Positions 53,170-61,620 of a stretch of DNA of 64,000 nt are shown here, one piece after another. Below the pieces are notes generated by a model. The model did not search any database. It worked only from the letters and a program-made list of their open reading frames with translations, and was not told the DNA's origin. The position numbers and the translations under genes were made by a program. The DNA lies in the NCBI RefSeq assembly GCF_001428125.1, contig NZ_LMSM01000005.1:191701-255700 (forward strand), in the 5' to 3' direction. The first letter of the stretch is position 1; every line of letters begins with the position of its first letter. The stretch comes from Nocardioides sp. Soil774 (GTDB taxonomy: Bacteria; Actinomycetota; Actinomycetes; Propionibacteriales; Nocardioidaceae).

Positions 53170-54669
53170 TCAGTCCAGGTAGTCGCGCAGGACCTGCGAG
53201 CGGCTCGGGTGACGCAGCTTCGACATCGTCTTGGACTCGATCTGGCGGATCCGCTCGCGGGTCACGCCGTAGACCTTGCCGATCTCGTCGAGCGTCTTGG
53301 GCTGGCCGTCGGTCAGCCCGAAGCGCATCGACACCACCCCGGCCTCGCGCTCGGAGAGCGTGTCGAGCACGGCGTGCAGCTGCTCCTGGAGGAGCGTGAA
53401 CGACACCGCGTCGGCCGGGACGATCGCCTCGGAGTCCTCGATGAGGTCACCGAACTCGGAGTCGCCGTCCTCGCCGAGAGGCGTGTGCAGCGAGATGGGC
53501 TCGCGGCCGTACTTCTGGACCTCGATGACCTTCTCGGGGGTCATGTCGAGCTCCTTGGCGAGCTCCTCCGGCGTGGGCTCGCGGCCCAGGTCCTGGAGCA
53601 TCTGGCGCTGGACGCGCGCAAGCTTGTTGATGACCTCGACCATGTGGACCGGGATGCGGATGGTGCGCGCCTGGTCGGCCATGGCACGGGTGATCGCCTG
53701 GCGGATCCACCACGTCGCGTAGGTCGAGAACTTGTAGCCCTTGGTGTAGTCGAACTTCTCGACCGCACGGATCAGGCCGAGGTTGCCCTCCTGGATGAGG
53801 TCGAGGAAGAGCATGCCGCGACCGGTGTAGCGCTTGGCCAGCGAGACCACGAGTCGCAGGTTGGCCTCGAGGAGGTGGTTCTTCGCGCGGCGCCCGTCCT
53901 CGGCGATCCACTCGTACTCCTCGAGCATCTTCGGGCTGATCCGACCGCCCTTGGCGAGCTTCTCCTCCGAGAACAGGCCGGCCTCGATGCGCTTGGCGAG
54001 CTCGACCTCCATCTCGGCGTTGAGGAGGGGGACCTTGCCGATCTGCTTGAGGTAGTCCTTCACCGGGTCCGCGGTGGCACCGGCCACCATGACCTGCTGC
54101 TCGGGCTCGTCGGTCTCGTCGGCCGCGGAGACGGTGAAGGCCTGCTTCTCGTCCTCCTTGATCGTCGGGTCCTTGGCCACGTCCTTCTCGAAGACCTCGT
54201 CCGGGATGTCGGGGAGCAGCTTCTTGCCGTCGGGGCCGACCACAGGGGCCGCGGTCGCACCGAGGTCGACGACCTCGTCAGCGGTCGCAGCAGCAGCCTT
54301 CTTGGCGGGCGCCTTCTTCGCGGCGGCCTTCTTCGCAGGCGCGGGCTTCTCGGCAGGCGCGGCCGCGGTCTTCGCGGCAGCCTTCTTGGCCGGGGCCTTC
54401 TTGGCGGCCGAGGTGGCAGAGCGCTTGCTCGTCGCGGCCACGGCCCGCAGGCTCGCGGCGTCGACCTGCACCGAGATGCCGAGGCCGCTGAGGTGCACGA
54501 GCAGTGCCTTCAGGTGGCGAGGCTCGACACCGGCCTCCTCACTGGCGCGCCGTACGTCCTCGGGGGACACGGTGCCGGTGGGGGTGCCGCCGGCGACCAG
54601 GGCGGTGATGGAGGGGTGCGTGAGCACCTCGGCGGGGAGCAACTTGCGTGCGTGTGAAGACACGAACAC
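53170..54669 (-). CDS. rpoD: Principal RNA polymerase sigma factor (SigA/RpoD)
   Basis: The primary sigma factor. The 499 residues comprise an N-terminal part with a Lys/Ala-rich insert (about 80-130, with repeats such as [12 protein letters not shown]), region 1.2 ([17 protein letters not shown]), 2.1-2.4 ([34 protein letters not shown]), 3 and 4.2 ([20 protein letters not shown]), which has the primary-sigma residues. The start is GTG at 54669 or 54663; the ribosome site does not settle which. The SigB gene lies 6 kb away. The Lys/Ala-rich insert also occurs in other actinobacterial SigA proteins. Confidence 0.96.
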   Translation of the reverse strand: MFVSSHARKLLPAEVLTHPSITALVAGGTPTGTVSPEDVRRASEEAGVEPRHLKALLVHLSGLGISVQVDAASLRAVAATSKRSATSAAKKAPAKKAAAKTAAAPAEKPAPAKKAAAKKAPAKKAAAATADEVVDLGATAAPVVGPDGKKLLPDIPDEVFEKDVAKDPTIKEDEKQAFTVSAADETDEPEQQVMVAGATADPVKDYLKQIGKVPLLNAEMEVELAKRIEAGLFSEEKLAKGGRISPKMLEEYEWIAEDGRRAKNHLLEANLRLVVSLAKRYTGRGMLFLDLIQEGNLGLIRAVEKFDYTKGYKFSTYATWWIRQAITRAMADQARTIRIPVHMVEVINKLARVQRQMLQDLGREPTPEELAKELDMTPEKVIEVQKYGREPISLHTPLGEDGDSEFGDLIEDSEAIVPADAVSFTLLQEQLHAVLDTLSEREAGVVSMRFGLTDGQPKTLDEIGKVYGVTRERIRQIESKTMSKLRHPSRSQVLRDYLD

Positions 54670-54763
54670 CTCTCGTCGGACAGCTTCGGGGCGCGGCGAG
54701 GCCCGGTGACGTCAAGAGCCGCGCCGTCATTCTGCCACGGCACTCCACGGCACGTGGCATCCG

Positions 54764-54793
54764 GCCCGGATCGGCCCGGATCGGCCCCGATCG
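54764..54793. repeat. Short tandem repeat upstream of rpoD
   Basis: CCCGGATCGG occurs twice in a row, followed by a third imperfect copy. This is a 10-base periodicity of unknown meaning. It lies between the rpoD start and the HhH-GPD gene end, in a 138-base stretch that otherwise carries the rpoD promoter region. Confidence 0.55.
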
Positions 54794-54807
54794 ACGACGA
54801 AGGGCCG

Positions 54808-55371
54808 CTACGCCCCGGCGGCGCCGGCCTTCTTGGCCTTCTTGAAGTCACGGACCTTCTGCAGCGAGTCGGCGTCGACCACGTCGGCCACCGACCGGTG
54901 CCCCTCGAGCGCGTAGTCGCCGACAGCGGCCTCCCACCCCTCAGGCCGTACGTCGAGCTGCTTGGCCAGGAGCGCCACGAAGATCTGCGCCTTCTGCTTG
55001 CCGAAGCCCGGCAGCGCCATCACGCGCTTGAGGAGGTCCTTGCCGTCGGCGGCCTCCGTCCAGAGCCGCGAGGCGTCGCCACCGTAGGTGTCGACCACGA
55101 TGCGTGCCAGCTCCTGCAGCCGGGCCGCCATCGAGCCGGGAAAGCGGTGGATGGCCGGCGTCGTGGCGGCCATCGCCGCGAACTCGTCAGGGTCCGCGGA
55201 GGCGATCGCACCGGGATCGAGGGTGCCGAAGCGGTCGAGCACCTTGGCGGGGCCGCGGAAGGCGTGCTCCATCGGGTACTGCTGGTCGAGCATCATGCCG
55301 GCCAGCAGGGCGAAGGCGGAGTCGTCGAGGACCTTGTCGGCCGACGGGTCGCCGGTGATCTGAAAGGCCAC
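54808..55371 (-). CDS. HhH-GPD superfamily base-excision-repair-like protein
   Basis: This 187-residue protein resembles a DNA glycosylase of the HhH-GPD fold: the helix-hairpin-helix MALPGFGKQKAQIFVALLA (about 117-135) is clear. The region after it reads VRPEGWEAAVGDYALEGH and lacks the usual catalytic Asp context (D-x-H-V-x-R), so catalysis is in doubt. A basic C-terminus (DFKKAKKAGAAGA) could hold DNA. Upstream, the frame begins with GTG at 55371, 4 bases after the stop of the universal stress protein gene. Confidence 0.8.
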   Translation of the reverse strand: MAFQITGDPSADKVLDDSAFALLAGMMLDQQYPMEHAFRGPAKVLDRFGTLDPGAIASADPDEFAAMAATTPAIHRFPGSMAARLQELARIVVDTYGGDASRLWTEAADGKDLLKRVMALPGFGKQKAQIFVALLAKQLDVRPEGWEAAVGDYALEGHRSVADVVDADSLQKVRDFKKAKKAGAAGA

Positions 55372-55375
55372 GCCG

Positions 55376-55777
55376 CTACTGCGCTTTGACCGCCAGCACC
55401 GGGCACGGGGCGTCGAGCAGCACCCGCTGGGCGTTGCTGCCGAGGATGAGCTTGCCCACCGGCGAACGACGACGCAGGCCGATGACGAGCAGCTCGGCGT
55501 CATTGGCCTCCGCGATGCTGATGAGGTCCTCGGCCGGCTCGAAGCCGCGCACGAGCTGGCGGATGTCGTGCTCGACCCCGGACTCCTCGAGGGTGGCCTT
55601 GATGGCCGTCATGTCGTCCTCGACCGCGCGGGCCTTGGACCCGTCGAACTCCTGGCCCCCACGGTGGGAGTTCACCACGACCAGCTTGCTGCCACGCAGC
55701 TTCGCCTCGCTGATGCCCGCGGCCAGGGCCGCCTCACCCTCGGCCTTGGGGACGTATCCGACGACGACGGTGCCCAT
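55376..55777 (-). CDS. Universal stress protein A family protein
   Basis: This 133-residue protein has the UspA fold with the C-terminal ATP-binding motif: LVIGLRRRSPVGKLILGSNA (about 99-118), i.e. G-x2-R-x3-G-x(8)-G-S, then QRVLLDAPCPVLAVKA. It should bind ATP. Such proteins help cells survive stress, and the exact role here is not known. GGAGA lies just before the ATG at 55777. It starts a pair with the HhH-GPD gene. Confidence 0.88.
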   Translation of the reverse strand: MGTVVVGYVPKAEGEAALAAGISEAKLRGSKLVVVNSHRGGQEFDGSKARAVEDDMTAIKATLEESGVEHDIRQLVRGFEPAEDLISIAEANDAELLVIGLRRRSPVGKLILGSNAQRVLLDAPCPVLAVKAQ

Positions 55778-55904
55778 GGTGTCTCCTCTCGTGGCCGCAG
55801 CGCCCTCGCCGCCGACCTGCTGGCACCGTAACGGAAAACACACGACCGTGGGCAGCCTGTGGAGAGGCGCGTCGCGGGGTCCCTCCTCCGGCAGGGTGGG
55901 GCCC

Positions 55905-56360
55905 ATGGCACTCCCCCAGGGCCCGCCCCGCGTGCCACCCGTGCTGCAGGCCCCCATCGACCGGCTCACCCACGAGGTGCTGCGCGCCGCCACCCTCGAG
56001 CTGGTCGAGGGCGAGCCGCGCCGCCGGTTCGCACCGGTGCTGCACGCCGGCGTGCCCGGCCGCAGCGTCCGGCACGTCGACGACCTCCGCTCCGCCGACG
56101 CCGGGTTGCGCGCCGACGTCACACTCGCCCTCCTCGGTCGGGCCACCGCGCTCACCCCACGGCCCTACCTGTGGCTGACCCGGGCCGGTGAGCTGAGCAC
56201 CCACGACGACGACCTGCGCTGGCTCGGGCCCTCCGCGTGGGCCGCGTCGGCGCTCGGCGTTCCGGTCGCCCTCGTGGTGGTGACGCGCAGGGGCTGGTTC
56301 GACCCCGTCAGCGACGTACGCCGTGAGTGGCGACGGCTGCGCCGGCGCGTGACCGGGTGA
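55905..56360 (+). CDS. Conserved hypothetical protein
   Basis: This 151-residue protein has an Arg-rich C-terminus (REWRRLRRRVTG), a Pro-rich start and a possible hydrophobic segment (SAWAASALGVPVALVVVTRR, about 111-130). I do not recognise the family. The ATG at 55905 is the start of the region with high G/C third-position bias. It is convergent with the GCS2 ligase gene, whose stop is 21 bases away, and divergent from the stress protein gene. Confidence 0.65.
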   Translation: MALPQGPPRVPPVLQAPIDRLTHEVLRAATLELVEGEPRRRFAPVLHAGVPGRSVRHVDDLRSADAGLRADVTLALLGRATALTPRPYLWLTRAGELSTHDDDLRWLGPSAWAASALGVPVALVVVTRRGWFDPVSDVRREWRRLRRRVTG

Positions 56361-56381
56361 GGACGCAGGCGCTGGGACTCG

Positions 56382-57845
56382 TCAGTCCCAGCGGTGGACC
56401 GGCTCGTTGCTGTGCATGCGGTCGCGGTAGTCGAGCAGCGTCGCGCGCAACGCGTCGAACCGGTCCTCACCGCCGCGGGCACGCACCCGCTCGGTGAACC
56501 AGGCGGCGCCGCTGGTCTCGAGCTGGCAGCGCTGCTCGATGATGCCGAGGTAGTGCTCGCTCTCCTCGGTCGGCACGCCCCACGAGTCCAGCCCGGCCTT
56601 GGCCATCGGGAGCAGGCGTCGCAGGACCAGCTCGGTGGCGCGGACCTGACCGATCCCAGGCCAGTAGACCTGGGCGTCGACCCCCATCTGGGCCGCCACG
56701 TGGAAGTTCTCTTCCGCGGCGGAGAAGGACATCTGGGACCAGAGCGGCCGCTCGCTCTCGGCGAGGAAGCGGATCAGGCCGAACCAGAGCGCCGCGTTGG
56801 CGATGGTGTCGGCCACGGTCGGCCCGGCGGCCAGCAACCGGTTCTCGACCCGCAGGTGCGGCACGCCGTCGGCGACGTCGTAGACGGGACGGTTCCACCG
56901 GTAGATCGTGCCGTTGTGCAGGCGCAGCTCGTGCAGCAGCGGCGTGCCGCCGGACTCCAGCACCTCGAGGGGGTCCTCCTCGTCGGTCACCGGCAGCAGC
57001 GCCGGGAAGTAGCGGACGTTCTCCTCGAACAGGTCGAAGACCGAGGTGATCCACCGCTCGCCGAACCACACGCGTGGCCGCACGCCCTGGGCCTTGAGCT
57101 CCTCGCTCCGCGTGTCGGTGGCCTGCTCGAACAGCGGGATGCGGGTCTCGCGCCACAGCTCCTTGCCGAGGAGGAAGGGCGAGTTGGCCGACACCGCGAG
57201 CTGCACGCCGGCGATCGCCTGGGCGGCGTTCCAGTAGGCCGCGAACTGGTCGGGCGAGGTCTGGACGTGGAACTGGGTGCTCGTGCACGCGGCCTCGGGC
57301 ACGATCGAGTCAGCGGTCGTGGTGAGCCGCTCACGGCCCGAGATGCTGATGGTGATGTCCTCCCCGCGCGCGTTGAGGATCTGCTCCGAGAGCAGCTTGT
57401 AGCGCGGGTTGGCGCTGAGGCTGGCACGGTTCATGTGGCCCTCGGCGAGCGTGGGCAGGATGCCGATGGCGACCTGGTGGGCGCCGACCTTCGCCGCCTT
57501 CTCCTCGGCGTCGTTGAGGGAGTGGCGCAGGCTCCGCTCGAAGGTGCTGAGGCCCCCTTCGCGGAGCCTGGCCGGGGCGAGGTTGATCTCAATGTTGAAC
57601 TGCCCCAGCTCGGTCTGGAAGTCGGGGTCGGCGATCGCCTCGAGCACCTCGGCGTTCTTCAGCGCCGGGTCGCCGGCGTCGTCGATCAGGTTGAGCTCCA
57701 TCTCCAGGCCCGTCATCGGGTCGTCGGTGTCGAAGCGCGCCTCGCGCAGCATCCGGGCGAAGACGTCGAGGTTGCGACGGACCTTCTCGCGGTGCCGCGT
57801 CCGGTCGGCCCGGCTGAACTCCTGCTGCGCGACCTCTTCTCCCAT
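56382..57845 (-). CDS. GCS2-family glutamate--cysteine ligase or carboxylate-amine ligase
   Basis: This 487-residue protein belongs to the PF04107 ligase fold: TGLEMELNLIDDAGDP (about 45-60), IEINLAPARL (about 84-93) and SEQILNARGEDITISISGRE (about 152-171, in parts) carry the acidic metal ligands and ATP site. It ligates an amino acid to a carboxylate using ATP. Relatives are annotated as glutamate--cysteine ligase, but actinobacteria make mycothiol rather than glutathione, so the true product is open. TAGGGT lies 6 bases before the ATG at 57845. Confidence 0.85.
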   Translation of the reverse strand: MGEEVAQQEFSRADRTRHREKVRRNLDVFARMLREARFDTDDPMTGLEMELNLIDDAGDPALKNAEVLEAIADPDFQTELGQFNIEINLAPARLREGGLSTFERSLRHSLNDAEEKAAKVGAHQVAIGILPTLAEGHMNRASLSANPRYKLLSEQILNARGEDITISISGRERLTTTADSIVPEAACTSTQFHVQTSPDQFAAYWNAAQAIAGVQLAVSANSPFLLGKELWRETRIPLFEQATDTRSEELKAQGVRPRVWFGERWITSVFDLFEENVRYFPALLPVTDEEDPLEVLESGGTPLLHELRLHNGTIYRWNRPVYDVADGVPHLRVENRLLAAGPTVADTIANAALWFGLIRFLAESERPLWSQMSFSAAEENFHVAAQMGVDAQVYWPGIGQVRATELVLRRLLPMAKAGLDSWGVPTEESEHYLGIIEQRCQLETSGAAWFTERVRARGGEDRFDALRATLLDYRDRMHSNEPVHRWD

Positions 57846-57851
57846 GCTCGA

Positions 57852-57857
57852 ACCCTA
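57852..57857 (-). promoter_or_regulatory. Candidate -10 box of the GCS2 ligase gene
   Basis: TAGGGT on the minus strand, 6 bases before the ATG at 57845. Confidence 0.5.
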
Positions 57858-57911
57858 GCCATGCCCACCCGCTCCGGGAACCGTCCGGAAGGCTGGTCAA
57901 CGGCGCGCTCG

Positions 57912-58898
57912 TCACGCGGCGGGGTCCGCGCTGCCGTGCAGCCGGGGGCGCAGCACCTCCCACTCGTCGGGGGAGGTCGCGGACTCGAGCAGCCGGGCAA
58001 CCAGCCCGGCGAGCGAGTGCTCCGGCTCGACCTCGCGGCACCGGTCCACCGCGCACCACGCGAGGGCGCCGTCCCCCACCAGCCAGGCGGCGAAGGCCAG
58101 CACGGCGGCGGGGGCCGCCACGTGCCCGGTGGGGAGACGACGTACTGCGTCGGACCAGAGGTCGACCGCGCGCCGCGCCTCCGCTCGGGTGAGCCAGGCC
58201 CACGCCTCGTCGCGCCGGGCGCCCGAGACGACCGTCAGGGCGACCTGGGCGAGCTCGGCGGGCGTGAAGCACGTGCCGTCGCCCAGGTGTCGGCGCACCG
58301 CGGCCGCGAGGGCGCCAGTCGGCATCGCCCTGGCCGTCGCGATCAGCGGCGCGAGCGACTCGGCGTGCCCCGGGTCGGGGGCGATGGTCGCGCGCAGCGC
58401 CTCGCGGCTGGCGTGGGTCACCCGGCCGTCGAAGACGCCCTGGGCGGTGAAGCGGTGCTCCGCGAGGGTGAACGGCACCCCCTGGTAGGCCGCCAGCGGG
58501 GCGCCCGGGAGGATGGCGTACCAGTGGCCGTCGTGCACGCGCATCACCTCGCGCACCACGATGCCGGCCGCGGTGAGCTCCTCGTGCAGCGCCCAGGCGG
58601 CCTCGTCGGCCACGCTCGTGTCGTCGTCGTAGACCACGACGACGACCTCGCGCACGCCGTGCCGACGGGCGGGGCGCAACAGCGCCTCGACGACGTCGTC
58701 GACGTCGTCGGGGTCGTGGGGCAGGTCGACACGGGCGTGCATGCCGCCGGCTCCCCCGATGCTGACCATGACGACGGAGTGCTGGGGGACGAAGCCCAGG
58801 GCGAGCGGGACGAAGGCGGCGACGTCCTCGGGGGTGCGGGCGCTGAGCAGCGTCGTGGATGGGGCGGGCGGTGTCGGGGAGTCTGTGGTGTGGTCCAT
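57912..58898 (-). CDS. DUF4192 family protein
   Basis: This 328-residue protein starts TTLLSARTPEDVAAFVPLAL after a Pro/Thr-rich stretch, then VPQHSVVMVSIGGAGGMHAR, the DUF4192 signature, and a helical C-terminal half (VVSGARRDEAWAWLTRAEAR). The function is unknown, though it is common in actinobacteria. I chose the ATG at 58898 (MDHTTDSPTP). It is divergent from dinB across 140 bases. Confidence 0.88.
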   Translation of the reverse strand: MDHTTDSPTPPAPSTTLLSARTPEDVAAFVPLALGFVPQHSVVMVSIGGAGGMHARVDLPHDPDDVDDVVEALLRPARRHGVREVVVVVYDDDTSVADEAAWALHEELTAAGIVVREVMRVHDGHWYAILPGAPLAAYQGVPFTLAEHRFTAQGVFDGRVTHASREALRATIAPDPGHAESLAPLIATARAMPTGALAAAVRRHLGDGTCFTPAELAQVALTVVSGARRDEAWAWLTRAEARRAVDLWSDAVRRLPTGHVAAPAAVLAFAAWLVGDGALAWCAVDRCREVEPEHSLAGLVARLLESATSPDEWEVLRPRLHGSADPAA

Positions 58899-59000
58899 GA
58901 CGACGACGCTTCCCGCACCCACCGACCCTCCAAGCCCACGAGCAGCGGGGGCTGTGGAGAAGTGGTCCGAGGGACTCCCTGTGGACGGTTGGGGGGCTGC

Positions 59001-59006
59001 GACAAT
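59001..59006 (+). promoter_or_regulatory. Candidate -10 box of the dinB mini-ORF/dinB transcript
   Basis: GACAAT, 6 bases before the GTG at 59013, the same spacing as at other leaderless starts. Confidence 0.45.
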
Positions 59007-59012
59007 GGCCGG

Positions 59013-59039
59013 GTGAACGGACCGGGGGTGCGCCGCTGA
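59013..59039 (+). CDS. Leaderless 8-residue upstream mini-ORF of dinB
   Basis: GTG AAC GGA CCG GGG GTG CGC CGC TGA encodes MNGPGVRR. The GTG lies at the right distance after a -10 hexamer to be the first codon of a leaderless mRNA, and the TGA overlaps the dinB ATG (TGATG). Translation of dinB would then be by reinitiation. The peptide carries two Arg in its last two codons. This is inferred from spacing alone. Confidence 0.4.
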   Translation: MNGPGVRR

Positions 59040-60346
59040 TGCGCAGCACCGCCTCGGTCCTCCACCTCGACCTCGACGCGTTCTTCGCCGCCGTCGAGCA
59101 GCGCGACAAGCCGTCGCTGCGCGGCAAGCCGGTCATCGTCGGCGGCACGGGCGGACGCGGCGTGGTCGCGACGGCGTCGTACGAGGCGCGCAGGTACGGC
59201 GTCGGGTCGGCGATGTCGGGACGCGAGGCGCGCGCCCGGTGTCCGCACGCGGCCTTCCTCAGCGGCCGCTTCCACGCCTATCGCGAGACGAGCGTGCGCG
59301 TGATGGAGGTCCTGCGCGACCTCTCCCCCCTCGTGGAGCCGCTCTCCCTCGACGAGGCGTTCGTCGACCTCGCCGCCGCCGACCTGCCCGACCTCGAGGT
59401 CGCCACCGTGACTGCTGCGGGCGAGCGGCTGCGCCAGCGCGTGCACGAGGTCACCGGCGGCCTGACCGCCACCGTCGGGATCGCCTCGTCGAAGTTCCTG
59501 GCGAAGGTCGCCAGCGAGCTCGACAAGCCCGACGGCATGACGGTGGTGCCGCCCGGCACCGAGCTCGACCTGCTGCGCCCGATGAAGGTGGGCGTCATCC
59601 CCGGGGTGGGCCCGGCGACGGCCGAGCGGCTGCGGCGCGCCGGCATCCACACGATCGCCGAGCTCGAGCGCATCGAGGAGGACGAGCTGGTCCGCCTGCT
59701 CGGCCAGGCGCAGGGCCACGGGCTGTGGCAGCTCGCGCGCGCCCAGGACCCGCGTCCGGTGCTGGCCGAGCGCGAGACCAAGTCGATCAGCGTCGAGGGC
59801 ACCTACGACAACGACCTCACCGACCGCAGGCTGATGGAGGGCCTGCTCACCCGGCAGGCCCGTGACGTCGGCACCCGCATGCGAAAGAACGGTTTCTCCG
59901 GACGCACCGTCTCGATCAAGGTGCGCCTGCACGACTTCACGACCCTGAGCCGGTCGAGCACGCTGCCCAGCCCGACCGACGACGGCGGCACCATCGCCCG
60001 GGTCGCCCGCACCCTCCTGGGTGACCTCGACACGACCGGTGGGGTGCGGCTGCTCGGCGTCGGCGTGTCCGGGCTCGCCGACTGGGTGCAGGAGGACCTG
60101 TTCGGTGAGAGCACCGATGAGGACGACGTGGAGGAGGTCGTGCTGCCACCCCAGCAGCGCAGCCGCACATGGGCTCCCGGCGCCGACGTGGTGCACGACG
60201 AGATGGGTCGGGGCTGGGTCTGGGGATCGGGGTCGGGCGTGGTCACGGTGAGGTTCGAGACCGCCGACACCCCGCCCGGTCCGGTGCGCAGCTTCCGCTC
60301 CGACGACCCCGCGCTGCACCGCGTCGAGCCGCCGACCGAGGACTGA
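59039..60346 (+). CDS. dinB: DNA polymerase IV (Y-family)
   Basis: A translesion polymerase of 435 residues. The finger/palm motifs are LHLDLDAFFAAVEQRD (about 8-23), YEARRYGVGSAMSGREA and EPLSLDEAFVDLAAAD (catalytic Asp-Glu, about 100-115). The thumb has GIASSKFLAKVASELDKPDG and the HhH GVIPGVGPATAERLRRAGI, and the little finger follows. The acidic tail has no obvious clamp motif that I could identify with confidence. No LexA box is seen upstream, so SOS control is not indicated. The 8-codon mini-ORF touches its start. Confidence 0.95.
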   Translation: MRSTASVLHLDLDAFFAAVEQRDKPSLRGKPVIVGGTGGRGVVATASYEARRYGVGSAMSGREARARCPHAAFLSGRFHAYRETSVRVMEVLRDLSPLVEPLSLDEAFVDLAAADLPDLEVATVTAAGERLRQRVHEVTGGLTATVGIASSKFLAKVASELDKPDGMTVVPPGTELDLLRPMKVGVIPGVGPATAERLRRAGIHTIAELERIEEDELVRLLGQAQGHGLWQLARAQDPRPVLAERETKSISVEGTYDNDLTDRRLMEGLLTRQARDVGTRMRKNGFSGRTVSIKVRLHDFTTLSRSSTLPSPTDDGGTIARVARTLLGDLDTTGGVRLLGVGVSGLADWVQEDLFGESTDEDDVEEVVLPPQQRSRTWAPGADVVHDEMGRGWVWGSGSGVVTVRFETADTPPGPVRSFRSDDPALHRVEPPTED

Positions 60347-60548
60347 GCCCGGCCGGGCGCATTGTTCGGCCCGGGAGGGGAACCCCTGAGAAGTCCCTGA
60401 GAGTTCCGAAAAGACGGAATCAACCGGGTCGCTGGCACGTCAGACCTGATGAAGGCACCGAGCAATCCGATCGGGAATCCCGCAACGGACACGGGCGTTG
60501 GATCAGATGTGCGACACGGGGTGGTCGCACGAGGAGCAGGAGGACGAC
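60347..60548. other. Upstream region of the SigB gene
   Basis: About 200 bases with no gene. It holds the possible ECF promoter described below, a ribosome site GAGGAG-x-GGAGG before the ATG at 60549, and an unexplained stretch between them. Confidence 0.5.
60379..60405 (+). promoter_or_regulatory. Candidate ECF-type (SigR/SigE-like) promoter of the SigB gene
   Basis: GGAAC (60379-60383) and GTT (60403-60405) stand 19 bases apart, close to the GGAAY-N18-20-GTT pattern of SigR/SigH/SigE promoters. In mycobacteria sigB is transcribed from such a promoter, which makes this plausible. The ATG is about 145 bases further on. Confidence 0.45.
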
Positions 60549-61511
60549 ATGAGCACTGCACAGGCCAAGCGCACCACCACGACTCGTGAGATCGAGGGCC
60601 GCGACAGCGTCGGGCTCTACCTCGACGAGATCGCTCGCACCCCGCTCCTCGACGCCGAGACCGAGGTCGAGCTGTCCAAGACCATCGAGGCCGGGCTCAT
60701 GGCCCAGCACCTCCTCGACACCGGCCGGATCGGCCGGCGCAAGGGCGGCGCGCCGATGAGTGCCAGCGAGGAGGAGCTCGAGTGGCTCGCCGAGCAGGGG
60801 CGCCTCGCCGTCGACCGGTTCATCGAGGCCAACCTGCGCCTGGTGGTCTCGATCGCCCGCAAGTACGGCCGCTCCCAGATGCCCATGCTGGACCTGATCC
60901 AGGAGGGCAACACCGGCCTCATCCGCGCGGTCGAGAAGTTCGACTACACCAAGGGCTACAAGTTCTCCACGTACGCCACGTGGTGGGTCCGCCAGGCCAT
61001 CACCCGCGGCATCGCGCAGCAGGCCCGCGTCGTGCGCCTCCCCGTCCACGTCGTGGAGGAGCTCAACCAGGTCGGCAGCGCCCGCCGCACGCTCGAGCGC
61101 CAGCTGGGCCGCGACCCCGAGCCGCAGGAGATCGCCACCGAGCTCGGCATGGACCTCGACCGGGTGCTCGACCTGATGAGCTGGGGTCGCGACCACGTCT
61201 CGCTCGACACCCCCGTCGACGAGGACGGCGACACCTCGCTGGGTGACCTGATGGCGCAGGAGACGGCCCCCGGCCCGGACCTGAACTTCCTCGACGCCGA
61301 GGCCCGTCAGCGCCTGGAGGACCTTGTCGGGATCCTCGACGAGCGCTCCGCCGACATCGTCCGGGCGCGCTACGGCCTGGCCGACGGACGCCAGCACAAG
61401 CTCGCCGACATCGGTGCCCGCCACGGCATCTCCGCCGAGCGGGTGCGACAGCTCGAGCGCGAGGCCCTGCAAAAGCTCCGCCGGGCCGGCGACCCCGACC
61501 TCGCCGCCTGA
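60549..61511 (+). CDS. sigB: SigB-type (group 2) RNA polymerase sigma factor
   Basis: This 320-residue factor has region 1.2 (DSVGLYLDEIARTPLLDAET), 2 ([34 protein letters not shown]) and 4.2 (KLADIGARHGISAERVRQLE), close to SigA but without the long N-terminal insert. It matches mycobacterial SigB/Streptomyces HrdA-type factors, which act in stress and stationary phase. I chose the ATG at 60549, preceded by GAGGAGCAGGAGG, over the upstream frame. A candidate ECF promoter lies upstream. Confidence 0.92.
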   Translation: MSTAQAKRTTTTREIEGRDSVGLYLDEIARTPLLDAETEVELSKTIEAGLMAQHLLDTGRIGRRKGGAPMSASEEELEWLAEQGRLAVDRFIEANLRLVVSIARKYGRSQMPMLDLIQEGNTGLIRAVEKFDYTKGYKFSTYATWWVRQAITRGIAQQARVVRLPVHVVEELNQVGSARRTLERQLGRDPEPQEIATELGMDLDRVLDLMSWGRDHVSLDTPVDEDGDTSLGDLMAQETAPGPDLNFLDAEARQRLEDLVGILDERSADIVRARYGLADGRQHKLADIGARHGISAERVRQLEREALQKLRRAGDPDLAA

Positions 61512-61520
61512 CAGCACGCA

Positions 61521-61620
61521 CCTGGCTGCGTTGTCGGCGCTCGAAGACCCGCTCCGCTCAAAGGTCGACTTCGCCCCTCCGCCTTGCCAGGCAAGCACTC
61601 TCAGGCTGCGAGACGCTTGA
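61521..61620. other. Unexplained block between sigB and the GH3 gene
   Basis: About 100 bases with an inner hairpin CTTGCC-a-GGCAAG (around 61583-61595). It lies between convergent ends (61511 and 61621), so a role as terminator for both is likely. I could not place it in any known element. Confidence 0.5.

Noticed and set aside
58544..60319. A 591-residue minus-strand frame opposite dinB
   Set aside because: dinB carries all Y-family motifs; the opposite frame is a shadow.
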